Shown: positions 32,248-41,775 of the stretch, piece by piece | Layout: each line of letters opens with the position of its first letter | How positions within the stretch are numbered: position 1 is the first letter of the stretch | Assembly: GCF_009931695.1 (NCBI RefSeq) | Contig: NZ_CP048000.1 | Coordinates: 5,350,501-5,414,500 of the forward strand | DNA: 64,000 nucleotides | DNA from: Anaerocolumna sedimenticola | GTDB taxonomy: Bacteria > Bacillota > Clostridia > Lachnospirales > Lachnospiraceae | Reading direction: 5' to 3' | Notes under the pieces: generated by a model | The model's database searches: none | What the model was told of the DNA's origin: nothing | Seen by the model: only the letters and a program-made list of their open reading frames with translations | Program-made: the position numbers and the translations under genes

Positions 32248-34062
32248 GTAACTATTCAGAACCCCTAATCAAAGATGAACTCTGAATTACCTGTAACTGC
32301 ATTTTTAATTGCTTCATATGAATTAAATCCCTGCTTTTTTGCAGTTCCGACATAAGACATAATTTTAAGAAAATCATCGGCTCCGTCCTTAGTTCTAAAG
32401 CAGCCTGATACCTTGGTTTTTACTTTTATCATCCTGATATCCCTCTCAGCTTGATTATTGTCAAATGGTACTGCGAAGTTTTTTGTAAATAGGCAGACGG
32501 ATGCCTTGTGTTCACGAAGCCGTTCTACGAGGGCAAGGATTTTACCTTTTTTCTTGCGACCACGTTTTTTCTCAGTAGCAACAGGAATAGGATTTGTATC
32601 TATTGCTTCCTGCAGGATTTCATTATAGTTTATATCAAATCGATGAAGATGATAATAGCTTAACTCTGATTTACCAGCTAGTAAGGATTTATCCTTAACC
32701 TTTTTCATCTTCAGGAGAAGTTCTTTAAACTTCGTTGCCCATTTCTGATTGGGATCATTTTCTTCTATCCCTGTCAGTTCTCTTAACAAATGGGCACAAC
32801 ATACTGCATGCATAACACCATATTTCCAGTAAGATTTCTAACAGTCATGCATTGCAATACCTTGAAAGGCTGGAAGAACACCATTATCATCCATACCTTC
32901 AGTGCCACGCTTCTGATGAACACTTAAGTAGGTATAATCTTCTGTAGAAGAATTGTGAACCCACATGGTTTTCCCATCTACCCGAGTACCGGTTTCATCA
33001 AAATGTCCGATTGTAGAATTAATTACTTTCTGACGGATAATGTTTACCGTATTATTAACACTTTCAGCACATTTCCTTACCATAGAGCTGATTGTTCCTG
33101 TAGAAAGGGGGATGCTGAATACACTCCCCAAAATCTCATGGGTGCGCTTTATACTTACCATACCTACCGTATTCAATGCCACTGCAAGTGCATTAAGGTT
33201 ATCACCATACTGTACGGTAGCAGAAACACCTACAGGGAATGCTCCTTGTAATATCTGTCCCTCATGAAATGGACATTTCTTAAATGAATACTTCTGATGT
33301 TCTGTCACATGAACAGTGACCACAGCATCAATCACATGGCGCTTTTCTACAACACAAGCCCGTTGATCTATACATTTCGAGATATTAGGGCAGTTTATAC
33401 AGGCTTTAGGTAAATGCTTTTTTAGTTCGTCAGGATTAGTAGTTATAGCAAGATGATTTCCATCGTGTCCTTGCTGTCCACCAGGCTTCTTGCCAGACTT
33501 CTGACGCAGGCTTTTGGTTACTGGTTTTTTTAATCCATCACTAGAAGGTGGTTTGGAGCTATTTTTGGAATTTTTATTAAGCTTTTCGTTTAATTCAGCA
33601 ATGGTCTGACTTAATTGCTCGATCAAGGATGATTGTTGTTCCATAGAAGTATTTAATGAATGTAATAGCTGTTTTAACTCAGAATTCTCTTTCATTAGTG
33701 CCTCTATGAGTTTATCCTTTGACATCCAGACCACCTTCTTTCCTTGATTTCTATAGTATAATTATACTTGAAATTAAGGTAAAAAGCGAATTAGCTAAAA
33801 GGGTGTTACCGTCATTTTGACGGTGGATAAGTCCCGTAAAATATGGCTGAAACCTGCTGAAATCAATACATTTCAAAGTGTTATCCACGGTACTCGGAAA
33901 CGCTAGAGAAGTAATAAGGTATAACTTTTTTATAGTGTAGGAGTGTGTGGATAAATACCTAAAAAGACTAAAAACATGAGTTTTTAAAAAAATAAAGTTC
34001 TATGTTTTGCACAAAATTTCATTATCCTGCTGATAGAATAATCAGGGGTTCTGAATAGTTAC
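32248..34062 (-). mobile_element. IS66-family insertion sequence (ISBst12-like, single transposase)
   Basis: A 1815-bp element bounded by perfect 19-bp inverted repeats GTAACTATTCAGAACCCCT (32248-32266) and its reverse complement (34044-34062), and flanked by identical 8-bp duplications. It codes only a TnpC-type transposase, without tnpA and tnpB, which fits the ISBst12 subgroup. The 318 bases upstream of the transposase hold no gene. Identical duplications point to a fairly recent insertion. Confidence 0.92.
32265..33725 (-). pseudogene. IS66-family transposase split by one in-frame TAG
   Basis: Read as one frame from the ATG at 33725 (AAGGTGG upstream) this gives 486 codons: a helical N-terminus, NSSKPPSSDG, a zinc-finger region (ACINCPNISKCIDQRACVVE), and a DDE core starting HFDETGTRVDGK. 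A TAG at 32840-32838 follows HDC and is followed by KSYWKYGVMHAVCCAH, still in frame. IS66 proteins normally carry Trp (TGG) here, so a single G-to-A change is the simplest cause. The C-terminal NNQAERDIRM with the catalytic Glu is intact. Confidence 0.88.
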
Positions 34063-34070
34063 AATTTATT
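34063..34070. repeat. IS66-type target duplication, right copy
   Basis: AATTTATT directly follows the right inverted repeat and matches the left copy base for base. Confidence 0.9.
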
Positions 34071-34474
34071 ATAATTTATTTTAATCCTTTATAAGTATAA
34101 GCGTTGTTACGCCATAAGTCAATCAGATCCTTTTAATTCTCTCCTAGTCGCTATATACTTATATCAGATAGCTCTAATCCATACATACTTTTGGAGCGCC
34201 TACGCTCCTCAGTCATAATTAACACTCAACTGTATATACTATGAATATCACAGGAACAGAGATGCACTGAACCTTGTAGTTGCCATCAAGCAAATCAAAG
34301 GTCATGATGCCTTTCAGCTAAACGGGAGGAAACCTGTAAAAGAAAAGGCCATACATTAACAGTTCTCTAGTCTCAACCTACCCTTAAAACAACAGTTCCC
34401 TTGTCTCGCAAGGCAAAAAGCAGTTCTGTAGTCTCAACCCTGACTTACATTTTATGTTCCAAGCCATGCTCCCA
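34071..34474. other. Intergenic region with three short degenerate repeats
   Basis: No intact gene is visible between the IS element and rlmD. Three related 18-20 bp words occur: CAGTTCTCTAGTCTCAACCT at 34360-34379, CAGTTCCCTTGTCTCGCA at 34393-34410, and CAGTTCTGTAGTCTCAACCC at 34421-34440. A 39-codon open stretch ending at 34359 looks like a gene fragment of unknown origin. The region probably holds remains of older insertions. Confidence 0.5.
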
Positions 34475-34531
34475 GGATAAAAAATAAGGTTTTCATCAAT
34501 CGGTGATTGTTACCGAAAGTTTGAAAACCTT
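34475..34531 (-). terminator. rlmD terminator
   Basis: On the minus strand AAGGTTTTCA (34531-34522) and TGAAAACCTT (34495-34486) form a 10-bp stem with an internal loop, then ATTTTTTAT. It lies 26 bases after the rlmD stop codon. Confidence 0.8.
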
Positions 34532-34556
34532 TGATTTTAAGCTATTTAGAGGATAT

Positions 34557-35996
34557 TTACTTATCTTTGCGTGACATCAAGACAACTGTCTCCACATGCA
34601 CCGTTCCAGGGAACATGTCCACTGCACAAACTCTTTCCACCTTATATCCTCTCTCTTGAAATACAATCAGATCCCTTGCCAGGCTGGTAGGCTTACAGGA
34701 GATATATACGATCCTATCCACCCCGTAATCAATAATTTTATCCAATGCTTTCGGATGTATCCCGTCCCTTGGCGGGTCGAGGACAATAAGGTCCGGTTTA
34801 TCTTCAATCGTATCAATAACTTTTAACACATCTCCGGCGATAAATTCACAGTTATCCAGGTTATTTAATGCCGCATTTTCCCTTGCAGCGACAACTGCCT
34901 CTTCCACGATTTCCACCCCGATTACTTTCCTGGCAACTGGAGCTAACAGCTGGGCGATGGTTCCGGTTCCGCTGTATAAGTCAAAGATAAGCTTGTCTTT
35001 GGTTTCTCCGACGAATTCTCTGGCTGTGCTGTATAATACCTCGGCTCCCAGGGAATTGGTCTGGAAGAAAGAAAAGGTTGAGATTTTAAATTTCAGGCCG
35101 AGTAATTCTTCATAGAAAGAATCCTGTCCATATAAGATATCGGTATGATCGCTTTGGACAACATCAGCCGGACTGTCATTATAGGTGTGAAGAATTCCCA
35201 CAATCCTGCCGGTTAACTTTAGTTTTAATAACCTTGCTTTAAATTCGTCAATCACTTCCGTCTCTGAAAGCTTTACACCGGCATTTCTACTTTTTAGGTT
35301 ATCAATATCCGTATCTTCTCTTTCCGATCCAGCATAAGTCCACTGGGTGGATGTAATCAGATTCACTAATATTTCTCCCGTCCTGGCTGCTTTTCTTACC
35401 AGCAGATGGCGCAAATAACCCACATGAGACAGCTTTTTATAAAAAGTTATCCCCAATTCGGAGAAGTTATTCAACACGCAGGATAGTATCTGATTATAAT
35501 CTGAGTCAACAATCTGGCAGCCTGACGCGGTTATAATATCATGAAAACTTCCTTTTTTATGGAGTCCTAAGGAGAGGGGGCCGTCTTTGATTTCATCCCC
35601 GAAAGAGAACTCCATCTTATTACGGTATCCCCATTGCAAAGGACTGCCTTTAATACCCTCAAACTTATATTCCTTACATACCGGATCTAACAATCGCTTT
35701 ACCTGCTCTCCTTTCATCTCAAGCTGGGTTTCATAAGGGATTGTCTGATACGTACAACCCCCACAAGGTCCAAAATGTACACATTTTGGTTCTACGGTTT
35801 CTAACGGAGATTTTTCTATCACTTCAATTAATCTTCCTTCACTTTTTCCTTTACGGGATTTATTAACTACAAAACTGACTTTTTGACCCGGTAAAGTGTT
35901 CTTCACAGAAACTTTTTCATCCTCTATCTGAATGAGCCCCTTGTTAGGGAAATCCACTCGTATAACATTACCTGTATATTGTATTCCTTTTTTCAT
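34557..35996 (-). CDS. rlmD: 23S rRNA (uracil-C5)-methyltransferase, RlmD/TrmA family
   Basis: 479 residues with an N-terminal TRAM-like domain (1-60), a [4Fe-4S] cluster motif C-x5-C-x2-C (CVHFGPCGGC, about 72-81) plus a later Cys (ASGCQIVD), a Rossmann methylase motif (LIFDLYSGTGTIAQLLA), and a catalytic YISCKPTSLARDL region with Cys near 435. It uses SAM to make m5U in rRNA. Specificity among RlmD, RlmCD and TrmA cannot be settled by eye. It stands alone, followed by a terminator. Confidence 0.88.
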   Translation of the reverse strand: MKKGIQYTGNVIRVDFPNKGLIQIEDEKVSVKNTLPGQKVSFVVNKSRKGKSEGRLIEVIEKSPLETVEPKCVHFGPCGGCTYQTIPYETQLEMKGEQVKRLLDPVCKEYKFEGIKGSPLQWGYRNKMEFSFGDEIKDGPLSLGLHKKGSFHDIITASGCQIVDSDYNQILSCVLNNFSELGITFYKKLSHVGYLRHLLVRKAARTGEILVNLITSTQWTYAGSEREDTDIDNLKSRNAGVKLSETEVIDEFKARLLKLKLTGRIVGILHTYNDSPADVVQSDHTDILYGQDSFYEELLGLKFKISTFSFFQTNSLGAEVLYSTAREFVGETKDKLIFDLYSGTGTIAQLLAPVARKVIGVEIVEEAVVAARENAALNNLDNCEFIAGDVLKVIDTIEDKPDLIVLDPPRDGIHPKALDKIIDYGVDRIVYISCKPTSLARDLIVFQERGYKVERVCAVDMFPGTVHVETVVLMSRKDK

Positions 35997-36427
35997 TTTA
36001 CACCATTACATATCACATCTGTTTCCGATATGATACTGCCATATACCCGGCAGCCCTTTCTAAATTTAATTTTCTATAAAACCACTAAATAATCGCATGC
36101 CGTCCATAAGTGCCGTTTAGTAATTCTATATAATTCTTTACGATTTAGTTATTATACGATATTTAATAACCTTTTGTCCATCTTTTATGCGTTAATACAA
36201 ACCGGAAGAAACACGCTTTGGGAGTTTCTCCGGTTCGTGTGCGCGTTCGAATTATTGCAAGCAAGCTTGCTAATTCTCACTTTGCTTTCGAGGAAACCAA
36301 AGGCTGCCCTGAAGACATATCTTGATAATGCCATTTAAAGACACCATCAAAATATGTTTTCAGGACAGCCCCATTATTAAATTAATATTATTAACAAATA
36401 TTAATAAAAATGTCTCATTCTTAACTA
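35997..36427. other. Intergenic region with two terminator-like hairpins
   Basis: The gap between the chemoreceptor and rlmD holds AACCGGAAGAAAC/GTTTCTCCGGTT at 36200-36235 and a larger imperfect hairpin GGCTGCCCTGAAGACATAT/ATATGTTTTCAGGACAGCC at 36302-36370. The latter follows the chemoreceptor stop codon in transcription order and is its likely terminator. No gene is seen. Confidence 0.6.
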
Positions 36428-37471
36428 TTAATTCTCATTAGCCATAACATTAAGTTCATTGGTAAATGACAGAAGTTCTTCCACTCCTGCGGTAGTCTGT
36501 TCCACTGCTGCGGACTGCTGTTCCGTATTGGACATGGTAGCTTCGGATAGTTTTAAGGTTTTCTGAACGGATGTTTCTATATCAGCATTTAATTTTACTA
36601 TCTTTAATGCAGTTTCTTTGGAACTCTGGGAAAGATTTCGGATTTCAGTTGCTACTACACTAAAACCTCTTCCTGCTTCTCCTGCTCTTGCTGCTTCAAT
36701 AGAAGCATTAAGACCCAGCATTTTCGTCTGGTCAGCAATACTTTTTATGGAATCCAATATTACATTGATTTCGGTGGATATATTTTTAACATTAATAATC
36801 TCTTTATTTAGAGCATCCTGGTTATAATTAATATCAACAGCCGTAGCTGCAAGCTCTTCCATGGTATCGGATATCTGTTTAAAACCCTCTAATAAATCCT
36901 TGCTCATATTTTTCAGTTTTAACTTTTGATACCCGATCTGTGATAATGAATTTGCAACAATAAAAAGTACTTCGGCCGCCGCCTTAATATTCTTCTCATT
37001 GGTAATATTTACTTTATTCACAGCTTCTATGTATTTGTCACCATCAACACCAATTTCATCTGCTACTCGCCGAAATCCTTCTTCCTCGGGTTTTGAGGTA
37101 AGTATCTGACCGCCGAGAATGGTTCCGATTAACGTTCCATCTACAATAATTGGTGCGGCAAAATCAATAAGTCCTGCATGACATTTATATATGTAAGGTT
37201 TTCCGGTCCTTGCAGCTTCTTCACCGCCTCTTTTATGGGATAATGCACATCGGTCATCACCAGTTTTGGTAGAATGGGTGTAATCAATGCAGAAACTCGT
37301 ATAAGAACTTGGTTTTGTTACCGGATCTCCATTCACATCAACCGTTACACTTGCTATATCCATACTTTCGGCAAAATTATCCTGGAATTTTTGAAGAAGG
37401 TCTATATCTAATACATCCTTTAAGTGTATATTTGTTAAATCGTTTGTTTTTTTAGCTTTTATAGTATCCAT
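36428..37471 (-). CDS. Soluble chemoreceptor with PocR sensor domain
   Basis: 347 residues without membrane segments. Residues 15-175 form a PocR ligand-binding domain (SFCIDYTHSTKTGDDRCALS and KCHAGLIDFAAPIIVDGTLI, with conserved Cys and His residues). Residues about 225-345 are a methyl-accepting signalling helix pair with the hairpin tip ADQTKMLGLNASIEAARAGE and GRGFSVVATEIRNLS. It probably reports an internal metabolite to the chemotaxis array; PocR domains of this type bind small organic or hydrocarbon-derived ligands. An ATTGGAGG site precedes the ATG. Confidence 0.88.
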   Translation of the reverse strand: MDTIKAKKTNDLTNIHLKDVLDIDLLQKFQDNFAESMDIASVTVDVNGDPVTKPSSYTSFCIDYTHSTKTGDDRCALSHKRGGEEAARTGKPYIYKCHAGLIDFAAPIIVDGTLIGTILGGQILTSKPEEEGFRRVADEIGVDGDKYIEAVNKVNITNEKNIKAAAEVLFIVANSLSQIGYQKLKLKNMSKDLLEGFKQISDTMEELAATAVDINYNQDALNKEIINVKNISTEINVILDSIKSIADQTKMLGLNASIEAARAGEAGRGFSVVATEIRNLSQSSKETALKIVKLNADIETSVQKTLKLSEATMSNTEQQSAAVEQTTAGVEELLSFTNELNVMANEN

Positions 37472-38047
37472 TTATGTACCTCCAATCATTGTAGCCCTTC
37501 TGAATAAAATTTTACTATTAATCGGCTTTTATCTAATTGAATCTGTCCACCTCCTGCGACTGCATTATGGGTTTGAACCATAAATGAATACCGCCCATAT
37601 ATGAATGTAATTTCTGAATATTTAGCTAAATTCTAATTATTTACAGATAATTAATTAAGTTTACCCCTATATATCCGCCCTATTTTATATATTTATATAA
37701 TATCACAAATTTTTTACGAAATCAATGTATTAATTTTGTAATAATTTAACATATCATGTTAAAACTTTCACACTAATTTGTATACTTCTTACAATATTTT
37801 AAGTTTATCATACAGAATATTATTTTCAGACAATAACAAATTTATCTGATATACTCCAATTGAAACTCTATTATAAATAGCAGAAATTCTACATTTTTAT
37901 CAACTTTTAGCTATTTTTGTCGACTGTAACACTGACTGTTATATTATACCATACCCATGATATCTGTTTACAATAATACAAGAAGTGTTAAAATATTGTT
38001 AGCTGACTTTATCAATTTTTGTTAATAATTTATTTCAGGAGGAAAAA
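37472..38047. other. AT-rich divergent intergenic region
   Basis: This 576-base gap separates the divergent chemoreceptor and glycosidase genes. It is very AT rich, with no open frame of interest and no convincing palindrome. It must hold the promoters of both genes. A strong CAGGAGG site lies at its right end for the glycosidase. Confidence 0.5.
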
Positions 38048-39301
38048 ATGAAAATAAATACTTTAAAAATTTTAACCATTTTTCTTATATTATTATTTTT
38101 AGCAGGTTGTGAGAATAAACCTGATTCGAATGCCGCAACACCGGCAATTACTCCTGAGGTTACTGATGCTGCTGAAACTTCTGCTCCTCAGCCCACAACT
38201 TCTCCTACCCCTGCTGTAACAGAAACCCCTGCTCCGACACAGACACCAACGCCAACAAAAACCTTGGAACCAACCGCTCCGGTCACCAACGAAACGAAAG
38301 CGGAGGAAATGCTTAAGGATATGTCCCTGGAGGAGAAAGTAGGACAGTTGTTTTTTGTCCGCTGCATCCGGGAACAGGCTTTATCCGATATAGACAAATA
38401 TTTTCTGGGAGGTTACATTTTATTTGGAGATGATTTTAAGGATCAAACAAAAAAAGATATAAAAACAACCATTGCGGGTTATCAGGACAAAACCAAAATC
38501 CCTATGTTAATCGGTGTGGATGAAGAAGGAGGAACTGTTAACCGGGTAAGTAAATATCCGGTATTCCGGGCTGTTCCTTTTAAATCCCCACAGGAATTAT
38601 ATAAAGAAGGCGGATTTGATTTAATCAAAAGTGATACCATAGAAAAAGCGGATTTATTATTAAGTCTGGGAATTAACGTTAACCTGGCTCCGGTCTGTGA
38701 TGTTTCAACCGTTCAGAAAGATTTTATCTATCAAAGAGCATTCGGAAAAGACGCAAAACAGACTTCAGAATATATAACAACCGTGATAAGGGCAATGAAT
38801 TCCAGGGGTATCGGAAGTACATTAAAACATTTCCCGGGTTATGGAAATAATGTGGATACCCATACGGGAATAGCCATAGATGAAAGAAGTTATGAAACCT
38901 TTGAAAACAGCGATTTTCTGCCCTTTAAAGCCGGTATCAGGGCAGGAGCAGGAAGTATATTAGTCTCCCACAATATTGTAAAATCCATGGATAAAGATTA
39001 TCCTGCTTCCCTTTCACCAAAAGTTCATTCTATCCTAAGGGAAGAATTAGGTTTTACCGGAGTCATTATGACGGATGATCTAAGTATGGATGCCATAAAA
39101 GAATATACCAATGATGAAGAATCTGCCGTCCAGGCTATCCTGGCGGGAAATGACTTAGTGGTTGCCACGGATTATAACGTACAGATTCCTGCCGTTTTAG
39201 CCGCCGTAAAAGACGGCAAGATAACAGAGGACCGAATTAATGAATCCGTTATCCGGGTGCTTACCTGGAAGTTAAACCTGGGGATTATTAAATTTAATTA
39301 A
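38048..39301 (+). CDS. GH3 family beta-N-acetylhexosaminidase-like lipoprotein (NagZ-like)
   Basis: 417 residues with a lipoprotein signal (hydrophobic residues 7-19, lipobox LAGC with Cys 21), a Thr/Pro-rich tether to about residue 80, and a GH3 catalytic domain. Visible motifs are EEKVGQLFFVRC, STLKHFPGYGNNVDTHTG (His pair of the NagZ type) and GVIMTDDLSMDAI with the nucleophile Asp. It probably trims cell wall sugars outside the membrane. Its 3' end overlaps the convergent MocR gene by 30 bases. Confidence 0.87.
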   Translation: MKINTLKILTIFLILLFLAGCENKPDSNAATPAITPEVTDAAETSAPQPTTSPTPAVTETPAPTQTPTPTKTLEPTAPVTNETKAEEMLKDMSLEEKVGQLFFVRCIREQALSDIDKYFLGGYILFGDDFKDQTKKDIKTTIAGYQDKTKIPMLIGVDEEGGTVNRVSKYPVFRAVPFKSPQELYKEGGFDLIKSDTIEKADLLLSLGINVNLAPVCDVSTVQKDFIYQRAFGKDAKQTSEYITTVIRAMNSRGIGSTLKHFPGYGNNVDTHTGIAIDERSYETFENSDFLPFKAGIRAGAGSILVSHNIVKSMDKDYPASLSPKVHSILREELGFTGVIMTDDLSMDAIKEYTNDEESAVQAILAGNDLVVATDYNVQIPAVLAAVKDGKITEDRINESVIRVLTWKLNLGIIKFN

Positions 39302-40669
39302 TTGATGCAGTACCCGGATGCCTTCCTGAATCTGTATATGGTTCAGATGCCCATATCCCATAAGCAGCTTATCTGTATGTTCGGTTTGTGTCAAACAATA
39401 ACGGGGCAGCGGGGATACTCTAATTCCTGTTTCCCTGCAATCCCGTACAAACTGATATCCAAATTCCATTCCCGGAAACTGAAGTGCCACATGAAGACCG
39501 GAGTCATCCCCCCAGGGATGTGCAGAGGGGCCAAAAGTATGTTCTATGGAACTCAATAATATATTTCTTTTTTCACCATAAATCCGCCGCATATGCTGAA
39601 CATGCTTATCCATTTTCCGTTTTTGCAGGAATTTGGCGAGTGCTGCCTGTTCAAAAACAGGATTTTGAACATCCATGTAATTACGGTAATGCTTCCACTT
39701 CCCTTGCAAAGGTTTGGGTATCACCGCAAACCCCAGTCTAAGGGCGGGAAACATCGTCTTACTGAAAGTCCCCACATATATCACATGGGAAGAATCCATG
39801 GAATAAATAGGACTGATTGGAGCCCCGGAATAGCGGAATTCGCTGTCATAATCGTCCTCAATTACATAAAAGTTCTTTTCTATTGCAAGACTTAAAAGCA
39901 TAGCTCGGCGTCTGGCCGGAAGAATACCGCCTAACGGAAATTGATGGGAAGGTGTGACATAAACTGCTGAGATTTCTTTATCTTTTAGTATAGAAATATC
40001 TGCTCCCTGGCCGTCAACCGGCATCCATAACAGAGGATATCCTTTATCAGTAATAACTGTGCGGATTCCCGGATGAGAAGGATTTTCCAATGCAAAAGGT
40101 TGACCGTCTTTGTGAAGTATTTCCACAAGTAACCGGATTGCCTGCGTAGCACCTGATGTTATAAATATATCCTCGGGACTGACTTCCATACTTCTGCTGC
40201 GAAAAAGCCATTGTGCAATTTCCTCACATAAAGGCTCATATCCTTTTGGTCCGCTGTATTCCAGTTCCCTGATTGGCAGTTCACAGGCTGCTTCACGCAT
40301 GATTTGACTCCAAAGCTGCCAGGGAAAATGAGTTAAATCCGGTTGTCCGGTTTTAAAGTCCCATAAGACCTGCGCCTGTTCTCTTTTCTTATCTTTCGGT
40401 GATTCCGCTTTTTTATGTTTAATATGAAGACCGTTTGCAACGCGTGACGGTGCTCCCTGACGGCTTACAATATAGCCTTCCGTCCAGAGCATATCATATG
40501 CTTCACAGACTGTATTACGGGAAACTCCTAAACCTTTGGCAAGCTCCCTTGTAGATGGCAGGGCTTCCCCCTGCTTGATTTCTCCTGTCAGAATACGTTC
40601 CATAAACGACAGAAAAATCTGACGGGACAAACTGATTTCGCTATTATAGATAAGTCTAATACCCCACAT
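39272..40669 (-). CDS. MocR-family GntR/aminotransferase regulator
   Basis: 465 residues from the ATG at 40669 (GGAGGATACAAT upstream). Residues 10-75 are a GntR winged helix (QGEALPSTRELAKGLGVSRN). The rest is a class I aminotransferase fold with the PLP lysine in YVGTFSKTMFPALRLGF and EDDYDSEFRY before it. MocR proteins bind DNA and sense PLP or amino-acid-related ligands. The divergent EamA gene across a palindrome-rich gap is its likely target. Confidence 0.9.
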   Translation of the reverse strand: MWGIRLIYNSEISLSRQIFLSFMERILTGEIKQGEALPSTRELAKGLGVSRNTVCEAYDMLWTEGYIVSRQGAPSRVANGLHIKHKKAESPKDKKREQAQVLWDFKTGQPDLTHFPWQLWSQIMREAACELPIRELEYSGPKGYEPLCEEIAQWLFRSRSMEVSPEDIFITSGATQAIRLLVEILHKDGQPFALENPSHPGIRTVITDKGYPLLWMPVDGQGADISILKDKEISAVYVTPSHQFPLGGILPARRRAMLLSLAIEKNFYVIEDDYDSEFRYSGAPISPIYSMDSSHVIYVGTFSKTMFPALRLGFAVIPKPLQGKWKHYRNYMDVQNPVFEQAALAKFLQKRKMDKHVQHMRRIYGEKRNILLSSIEHTFGPSAHPWGDDSGLHVALQFPGMEFGYQFVRDCRETGIRVSPLPRYCLTQTEHTDKLLMGYGHLNHIQIQEGIRVLHQLIKFNNPQV

Positions 40670-40707
40670 ATTGTATCCTCCAACTGGTACTCTGAAAATA
40701 AAGCTGT

Positions 40708-40730
40708 ACTGGAACTTATAACATTCCAGT
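40708..40730. promoter_or_regulatory. Inverted repeat, candidate MocR operator
   Basis: ACTGGAA (40708-40714) and TTCCAGT (40724-40730) are perfect 7-bp arms around a 9-base AT spacer, in the gap between the MocR and EamA genes. Confidence 0.5.
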
Positions 40731-40738
40731 TGCATCGG

Positions 40739-40775
40739 TATAATTATAACAAATATTGGTCTTGTTGTAATTATA
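40739..40775. promoter_or_regulatory. Imperfect palindrome, candidate MocR operator
   Basis: TATAATTATAACAA (40739-40752) and TTGTTGTAATTATA (40762-40775) match at 13 of 14 positions as inverted copies. TATAAT-like boxes at 40739 and 40779 could serve the EamA gene, so bound regulator would affect that promoter. Confidence 0.5.
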
Positions 40776-40797
40776 AAGTATAATAAAGAGGTACAAA

Positions 40798-41715
40798 ATG
40801 GAACATACGAAAGGGAAAATCTATTTATTGTCAGCTTTTTCTTTGGCTGGAACTTCTGTGATCACAGGTCACATACTTACCGGAAAGTTAAACAGTTTTA
40901 CAATTACCACCGTCAGTTTGGGTATATTACTCCTGTGTTTATCACCATTTTATTATAGAAAAGTGGTTAAAACAATTCGTCTCCTTACGAATAATGATTG
41001 GAAAATGATACTCTTTCAGGCTATCTTTGGAATCTTCCTGTTCCGAACATTCCTGCTTTACGGAGTAAAATTAACAAGCACTGTGGAAGCGGGAATTTTA
41101 ACCGGGGCAACGCCGGCAATCACTTCTTTGTTCGCCTTAATCTTTTTAAAAGAGCAGCTTTCGGTAAAAACAGCTTTCGGTATATGCTGTACTGTAATGG
41201 GTATTGTTTTATTACAGGCAATAAATTTACATTCTCTTCGGTTTTCCATGGAGCATTTTTACGGAAATTTATTGATTCTCTGTGCGGCGTCCAGCGAATC
41301 GTCTTTTAATATCCTTTCAAGAAAACATAACACAAAGGTGTCTTATGATAACAGTCTTTCCATTCATCCAATGGTACAGACGCTGCTAGTGTCTGCAATT
41401 GCATTCCTATTATCTCTGATTCCGGCTTATTTGGAAAATCCTTTAGAGTCAATTCAAACAATCGGATTGAGAGAATGGGTTGCTCTGGTATGGTATGGTC
41501 TTATCGTAACAGCGGTAGCTTTCGTGTTTTTCTTTGAGGGAGTAAAACGCTGTAGTCCATATACAATTGCCGCTTTTTCCGGAATGATTCCGTTTACTTC
41601 CATGCTTCTGTCCCTGTTTTTTCTGAAAGAAACAATAGGTGGTATCCAATGGCTGGGAGGCTTCCTTATTATCTTTAGCATGCTGTTAATAGGCACACAA
41701 CAGAAAACCAAGTGA
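40798..41715 (+). CDS. EamA/DMT-family transporter
   Basis: 305 residues with about ten hydrophobic segments in two repeated halves, the EamA pattern. Pieces such as EAGILTGATPAITSLFALIF and the C-terminal FAGMIPFTSMLLSLFFLKE-like segment are typical. Substrates of this family are usually amino acids or other metabolites exported from the cell, and cannot be deduced here. It diverges from the MocR regulator, which probably controls it. Confidence 0.87.
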   Translation: MEHTKGKIYLLSAFSLAGTSVITGHILTGKLNSFTITTVSLGILLLCLSPFYYRKVVKTIRLLTNNDWKMILFQAIFGIFLFRTFLLYGVKLTSTVEAGILTGATPAITSLFALIFLKEQLSVKTAFGICCTVMGIVLLQAINLHSLRFSMEHFYGNLLILCAASSESSFNILSRKHNTKVSYDNSLSIHPMVQTLLVSAIAFLLSLIPAYLENPLESIQTIGLREWVALVWYGLIVTAVAFVFFFEGVKRCSPYTIAAFSGMIPFTSMLLSLFFLKETIGGIQWLGGFLIIFSMLLIGTQQKTK

Positions 41716-41775
41716 AGCAAGGAAAATGATGGTGTTAAGGCCCTTAATAAGTCTAAAATATAAAGGAGAAAAATT

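Noticed and set aside
34240..34359. 39-codon stretch containing NRDALNLVVAIKQIKGHDAF
   Set aside because: It looks protein-like and may be the end of an old transposase or other gene, but there is no start, no ribosome site and no family I can name.
34360..34440. Possible CRISPR-like array from three similar 18-20 bp words
   Set aside because: The words differ from each other, spacing is uneven (33 then 28 bases start to start) and no cas gene is near; no CRISPR array is seen anywhere in the window.
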